A stretch of DNA of 64,000 nt. Origin: Enterobacter genomosp. O. GTDB taxonomy: Bacteria; Pseudomonadota; Gammaproteobacteria; Enterobacterales; Enterobacteriaceae. The stretch spans positions 558,001 through 622,000 of the forward strand of contig NZ_LECZ01000026.1 of the NCBI RefSeq assembly GCF_001022965.1. Direction: 5' to 3'. The notes under the pieces were generated by a model. It made no database searches. It worked only from the letters and a program-made list of their open reading frames with translations, and was not told the DNA's origin. Positions 60,206-64,000 of the stretch are shown here, in pieces; the first letter of the stretch is position 1, and every line of letters starts with the position of its first letter. The position numbers were made by a program, and so were the translations under genes.

Positions 60206-60243
60206 CTCCCTCTCCCCGTGGGAGAGGGCTGGGGTGAGGGGAA
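60206..60243. repeat. GAGAGGG-type palindromic repeat after ygiN
   Basis: CTCCCTCTCCCCGTGGGAGA followed by GGGCTGGGGTGAGGGGAAC lies between the ygiN stop and the terminator stem. Confidence 0.75.
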
Positions 60244-60244
60244 C

Positions 60245-60559
60245 TTAAACCCCTTGCTCCAGAATGCGGATGTGGGTTTCCAGCACGTCACCCTTCACTG
60301 CGTCGCTCCACGCTTTCATGTGTGCGGTCTGCAGGTGCGCTTCAAGATGCGCGACGGTTTCCCACTGCTCAACCATGATGATCGAGTCTGGTGCGGTCGC
60401 CTGGAAGCTGGCGTCAGTGGCGGCATCCACCATCGGCGCGTAGCCGTGGCAGCCTTCTTCTTTCAGTACGGTCGGGATAATTTTCGCGAACTGATCCAGC
60501 ACCGCCTGGCGGTGATGTTGACCTGGACGAGTACGGATTTCTGCAATAACGGTAAGCAT
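60245..60559 (-). CDS. ygiN: Antibiotic biosynthesis monooxygenase-type quinol monooxygenase YgiN
   Basis: A 104-residue ABM-fold protein (MLTVIAEIRTRPGQHHRQAV), exactly the E. coli length. E. coli YgiN can oxidise menadiol and works opposite the quinone reductase MdaB, which is encoded just upstream. I chose the ATG at 60559. The gene follows mdaB by 31 bases in one transcript. Confidence 0.94.
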   Translation of the reverse strand: MLTVIAEIRTRPGQHHRQAVLDQFAKIIPTVLKEEGCHGYAPMVDAATDASFQATAPDSIIMVEQWETVAHLEAHLQTAHMKAWSDAVKGDVLETHIRILEQGV

Positions 60560-60590
60560 TGTGACTACTCCTTTAATTCCAGGGTACCAG

Positions 60591-61172
60591 TTAAGCAAAA
60601 ATTTCCGCGAGATGCTTGCGATATTCTGCGATATAGCTCGGGACATCAGGCATTTTAATCACGTCGTTGACAATAAAGGTCGGCAGCGGATCCATGCCCA
60701 GGAACTGGTTAGCCTTGTGGAACGGCAGGTACGCGCCGTCAACGCCCACGCCTTCGAAGAACTGATCTTTCTCTGTGAACGCTTCCATCGGCGCGTTCCA
60801 GGTCAGGGACAGCATGTATTTTTTGCCCTGAATCAGGCCGCCGGAACCATATTTTTTAGAGGCATCGGAGCGGGTACGGCCGTCGCTGGCATACAGTGAG
60901 CCGTGGCCTTCGGTGAACACGTCGTCCATGTATTTTTTCACGGTCCACGGCGCACCCATCCACCAGCCCGGCATCTGCCAGATCACTACGTCGGCCCACA
61001 GGAAGTTCTGCACTTCGGCCTTCACGTCGTAATTGCTGTCCGCGCGCACGACCTTAACATCATGCCCGGCGTCGCGCAGGAAACCGTCCGCGACCTCGGT
61101 CAGGGTGTCATTCAGCTGGCCTTTAGAGTGCGCGAATTCTTTTGCGCCATTGATAATCAGAATGTTGCTCAT
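60591..61172 (-). CDS. mdaB: NADPH:quinone oxidoreductase MdaB
   Basis: A 193-residue flavodoxin-fold enzyme (E. coli 193) performing two-electron quinone reduction using NADPH. The start MSNILIINGAKEFAHSKGQL is the FAD/FMN-binding strand and loop. The conserved IWQMPGWWMGAPWTVKKYMDD spans residues about 75-95. It pairs with YgiN as a quinone cycle. Confidence 0.96.
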   Translation of the reverse strand: MSNILIINGAKEFAHSKGQLNDTLTEVADGFLRDAGHDVKVVRADSNYDVKAEVQNFLWADVVIWQMPGWWMGAPWTVKKYMDDVFTEGHGSLYASDGRTRSDASKKYGSGGLIQGKKYMLSLTWNAPMEAFTEKDQFFEGVGVDGAYLPFHKANQFLGMDPLPTFIVNDVIKMPDVPSYIAEYRKHLAEIFA

Positions 61173-61277
61173 TATTTGTCCTCGGTGATGAGAGTATGGC
61201 GAGTATTCTACGCGCGAGGACGGTGCGGTAAAATAAGCAAAATGTGCAAAGTCTTTTGCGTTAAATGCAATAATCCC

Positions 61278-62615
61278 TTACCAGCCGACCTTCACTTCAA
61301 AGCCCCCTTCAGGCGCATTATTCAGCGAGACGTGCATCCCATGCAGGGCGGCAATGCGTCTGACGATAGATATCCCCAGCCCGCTGCCCGTGGCATCCTG
61401 GCCCGGCGGACGATAAAAGCGTTCGCCGATGCGCGCCAGCGCGTCGGGTGAAATACCGGGGCCGTTGTCGCGAACGGTAAAGCTGCGCGGATCCAGCGTC
61501 ACGTCCACCACGCTGCCGCGCGGGCTGTAGCGAATCGCGTTATCCAGCAGGTTGCGCACCAGCAGGCTCAGGAGCAGCTGCTGGCCCGTGCGCGTAACCT
61601 CTGGCGCATGGATGTTCAGGCGAATATCAATGCCTGCCTGCCGGGCCGGATGCCAGATATCCAGCACGGCCGACTGCAGTAAATCGGCCAGGGTAATCGG
61701 TTCGACATCGTCGAGATTATCCAGCGAGTCCAGACGCGACAGCGTGAGGAGCTGATCCACCAGCCGGGAGGCGCGGTCAATACCCGCATGCAGCTGCATC
61801 AGCGCTTTTTCCCGCGCCTGCGGATCGTCCTGGGAAAGCTGCGCCACGTCGGTTTGCACCTTCAGGGCCGCCAGCGGGCTGCGCAATTCGTGGGCGGCAT
61901 CGGAGGTAAAGCGGCGCTCGCGGGTCATCATCTCCTGAGTGCGCGCGAAGAGATGATTCAGCGCGTCGAGCAGGGGACGCACTTCGGTTGGTACGCCCTC
62001 CGTCGGCAGTTTATCGGTGGCATCCGGTGAACGAGAACGCAACGTCTGCGCCAGCTTTTTCAGCGGCTTCAGCTCGCGGCTTAACAGGACGATTAGCAAC
62101 AGCAGCATCACGGGCAGCGCCACCAGCCACGGCGTGAGCTGCGAGCTGACCACGTCCAGCGCCATATCCTGCCGATACTCCCACTCCTGGCCGACCACCA
62201 CGCGGTACTTCCCGTCAGGCGACGTCAGCCATAAGAAACGCCATTCGTCGTTGTCGTCCTGCAGCTGCCCATTATCGAACCCGTCGCGGCGATAGTGGTA
62301 CGGAATATCGCGGCCGTTTTCACCGTCGTTGAGGATCATTTTGCCGTCGACGGTGTAGATGGCGAACGCCAGCGCGTCGTCGTCCAGGTGTCCGTGTTTG
62401 GCTTTCTTGGGCACTTCGCGCATGCGTTCAGGCGCGCGAAGCTCGTCGAGATCCATCGTCAGCAGCCGTTTGGCAAACAGCATCTGCTGGGTATCAAAGA
62501 GCTTGTCGAGCTTATGCGTCGTTTGCTGCCAGGCGACCAGGCTGGCGGCAAACCAGGCCGCAAGCGACAGCAGCAGGAAGAGAATCGTCAGGCGAAGTTT
62601 CAGGCTCAGCTTCAT
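61278..62615 (-). CDS. qseC: Quorum-sensing sensor kinase QseC
   Basis: A 445-residue histidine kinase with two membrane helices (residues about 9-28 and 158-180) flanking a periplasmic sensor. It has a HAMP segment, an H-box ([20 protein letters not shown]), an N-box ([11 protein letters not shown]) and a G-box ([15 protein letters not shown]). In E. coli QseC senses AI-3, adrenaline and noradrenaline and is linked to virulence and motility. Four bases overlap with qseB. Confidence 0.95.
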   Translation of the reverse strand: MKLSLKLRLTILFLLLSLAAWFAASLVAWQQTTHKLDKLFDTQQMLFAKRLLTMDLDELRAPERMREVPKKAKHGHLDDDALAFAIYTVDGKMILNDGENGRDIPYHYRRDGFDNGQLQDDNDEWRFLWLTSPDGKYRVVVGQEWEYRQDMALDVVSSQLTPWLVALPVMLLLLIVLLSRELKPLKKLAQTLRSRSPDATDKLPTEGVPTEVRPLLDALNHLFARTQEMMTRERRFTSDAAHELRSPLAALKVQTDVAQLSQDDPQAREKALMQLHAGIDRASRLVDQLLTLSRLDSLDNLDDVEPITLADLLQSAVLDIWHPARQAGIDIRLNIHAPEVTRTGQQLLLSLLVRNLLDNAIRYSPRGSVVDVTLDPRSFTVRDNGPGISPDALARIGERFYRPPGQDATGSGLGISIVRRIAALHGMHVSLNNAPEGGFEVKVGW

Positions 62616-63271
62616 GCGTCACCCAGGGTATAGCCGATGCCGTGCACGGTGCGGATAAACTCGCTGCCAAGCTTGCGGCGCAGATGATGGACGTGAACCT
62701 CGATGGCGTTGCTGGAGACGTCATCGTCCCAGGTATAGAGTTTTTCCTCGATAAGCTTTCGCGGCAGCACCCGGCCCGCGTTACGCATTAACAGCTCAAG
62801 CAGCGCGAACTCTTTGGGCTTTAGCGTCAGGGGAGCGCCGTCCAGCGTGGCGACGAGGCGGGTCGGATCGAGCGTAACCTTACCGTGGCGTAGCGCGCTG
62901 CACGCCTGGCCGTGGCTGCGACGGACCAGCGCTTCGAGGCGAGCCCCCACTTCAATCAGCGCGAACGGCTTACAGAGATAATCATCCGCGCCCAGGCGCA
63001 GCCCTTCGACGCGCTGATTCAGCGCATCCCGCGCGGTCAGGATCAGTACCGGCTCGCTGCGCCCGCTTTCGCGCCACGCGCGCAGGATCTCAAGCCCGTC
63101 GACTTCCGGCAGCGTCAGATCCAGCACCACGGCATCATAGGGCGCGCTATACAGTGCGGCCTGACCGGTTTTTCCATCGGTAAACCAGTCCACGCTAAAG
63201 CCCATTTTGCCTAATCCCGTCTTAATACCGTCGCCGATTAAGGTGTCGTCTTCTACCAGTAAAATGCGCAT
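62612..63271 (-). CDS. qseB: Response regulator QseB
   Basis: A 219-residue OmpR-family response regulator. The receiver has [13 protein letters not shown], the phosphoacceptor Asp in [12 protein letters not shown] (near residue 51) and TARDALNQR. The C-terminal winged helix carries [21 protein letters not shown] and [11 protein letters not shown]. It is first in the qseB-qseC operon and is divergent from ygiW. Confidence 0.96.
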   Translation of the reverse strand: MRILLVEDDTLIGDGIKTGLGKMGFSVDWFTDGKTGQAALYSAPYDAVVLDLTLPEVDGLEILRAWRESGRSEPVLILTARDALNQRVEGLRLGADDYLCKPFALIEVGARLEALVRRSHGQACSALRHGKVTLDPTRLVATLDGAPLTLKPKEFALLELLMRNAGRVLPRKLIEEKLYTWDDDVSSNAIEVHVHHLRRKLGSEFIRTVHGIGYTLGDA

Positions 63272-63344
63272 GTTCCCTCCGTGATGCCGCCAGTAAACCC
63301 TCTGTAAGCGCCTGCTGTACAGTAAAAATAAATAAATTTTTCCC

Positions 63345-63360
63345 TTAAGAAGTTGTTAAG
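63345..63360. promoter_or_regulatory. Candidate QseB box between qseB and ygiW
   Basis: TTAAG-AAGTTG-TTAAG is a direct repeat with an 11-base period, resembling the (C/T)TTAA-N-(C/T)TTAA half-site pair used by QseB and PmrA. It sits between the divergent qseB and ygiW starts. Only the pattern supports it. Confidence 0.5.
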
Positions 63361-63409
63361 GATTACCCTGTTAAATGGTTTGCGAAACCAGATTAAAGGG
63401 AGAGTTAAT

Positions 63410-63811
63410 ATGAAAAAATTCGCTGCTATTGCCGCCATCATGATGATGACCACTGCCCCCGTTTTTGCCGCGCAGGGCGGATTTAACGGCCCGTCTGCCG
63501 CGCCAACCCAGACCCAAACGCAGGCAGGCGGTTTTGTCGATAATGATGCGAACCTCACCACCGCGGTGAAGGTGAAAGAGATGAAGGACGATAGCTGGGT
63601 GAAGCTGCGCGGGAACATCACCCAGCGCCTGTCCGACGACCGCTACACCTTCCGCGATGAGACCGGCACGGTAAACGTCGAGATTGACCACAAGCGCTGG
63701 AACGGCGTGACCGTTACCCCGCAGGATAAAGTGGAAATCCAGGGCAAGGTCGATAAAGAGTGGAACGATTTTGAAATCGACGTGAAGCAGGTTATTAAGC
63801 TGAACAAATAA
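63410..63811 (+). CDS. ygiW: OB-fold stress-response protein YgiW
   Basis: A 133-residue periplasmic BOF (OB-fold) protein with a signal peptide (MKKFAAIAAIMMMTTAPVFA). The mature part contains VKLRGNITQRLSDDRYTFRD and VEIDHKRWNGVTVTPQDKVE. E. coli YgiW is induced by stress such as hydrogen peroxide and cadmium and lies next to qseBC, where it is part of the regulated locus. The ATG at 63410 is preceded by AGGGAGAG. Confidence 0.94.
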   Translation: MKKFAAIAAIMMMTTAPVFAAQGGFNGPSAAPTQTQTQAGGFVDNDANLTTAVKVKEMKDDSWVKLRGNITQRLSDDRYTFRDETGTVNVEIDHKRWNGVTVTPQDKVEIQGKVDKEWNDFEIDVKQVIKLNK

Positions 63812-63817
63812 CCCGGA

Positions 63818-63845
63818 AAGGGCCGCATAAGCGGCCCTTTTTCTT
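63818..63845 (+). terminator. ygiW terminator
   Basis: AAAGGGCCGC/GCGGCCCTTT enclose an ATAA loop, with a T run (TTTTTC) after it, seven bases past the ygiW stop. Confidence 0.92.
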
Positions 63846-63929
63846 TGTGACTCAACTCGCCAGATAGGGTAGTATCTGCGGCAATATTGCCTGAAACCCA
63901 TCGGTTTCTGAGTTGAGGAATCACACGTA

Positions 63930-64000
63930 ATGAGCGATATGGCAGAGCGCCTCGCGCTACATGAATTCACGGAAAACGCCTACCTGAACTACTCCATGTA
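63930..64000 (+). CDS. parC: DNA topoisomerase IV subunit A, 5' part only
   Basis: The first 23 codons (MSDMAERLALHEFTENAYLN, then YSM) match ParC exactly at its N-terminus, just before the GRALP/DGLKPVQRRI region that is cut off by the window edge. ParC is the DNA-cleaving subunit that works with ParE encoded at 50448. Confidence 0.93.
   Translation, partial: MSDMAERLALHEFTENAYLNYSM

Overview
The window is chromosomal DNA of an enterobacterium, most probably Enterobacter or a close relative. The gene order and protein sequences follow the Escherichia coli region from mug-rpoD-dnaG-rpsU-tsaD through cca, glnE, hldE, ribB, tolC and parE to qseBC and parC. A complete urease operon and a siderophore-uptake locus are present that E. 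coli K-12 does not have at these positions. Species assignment is inference; no 16S or marker search was possible.

Region 1 (1-12490) is the right-hand, late-gene end of a P2-type prophage. It holds the tail of a LysC-like spanin gene, then R, V, W, J, I, H, G, FI, FII, E/E' (with a -1 frameshift site), T, U, D and ogr, all on the plus strand. The prophage ends next to ileX, tRNA-Ile with a CAU anticodon, which is its likely attachment site. Gene S, which lies between R and V in P2, is not there. The tail-fibre gene carries four 44-residue repeats, and the fibre tip plus its chaperone look like an exchangeable, more AT-rich module. The integrase end is outside the window.

Region 2 (12490-31500) is core chromosome plus urease. 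It contains mug, the macromolecular synthesis operon rpsU-dnaG-rpoD (minus strand, with an ERIC element between dnaG and rpoD), tsaD, the urease operon ureDABCEJFG (minus strand), an MFS transporter, plsY, folB, uppP, cca, ygiM and ygiF.

Region 3 (31500-52440) has glnE, hldE, ubiK, an FMN riboswitch controlling ribB, and a complete chaperone-usher fimbrial operon (ygiL-yqiG-yqiH-yqiI type). It continues with zupT behind a candidate Fur box, ygiD, ygiC/ygiB, tolC (with a marbox-like site) and the nudF-yqiB-cpdA-yqiA-parE run.

Region 4 (52440-60120) is an accessory iron-acquisition locus between parE and ygiN. It comprises a TonB-dependent receptor and, divergently, an ATPase, two FecCD-type permeases, a periplasmic binding protein and an RpiR/SIS-type regulator, joined by ATGA/GTGA overlaps. 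A second Kbp-like BON-LysM protein follows. I see no siderophore biosynthesis genes, so this looks like uptake of an imported siderophore.

Region 5 (60200-64000) returns to core: ygiN, mdaB, the qseB-qseC two-component pair, ygiW and the start of parC. A palindromic repeat built on a CCCTCTCCC/GGGAGAGGG core recurs at least six times at gene ends, and two REP/BIME-like elements are also present.
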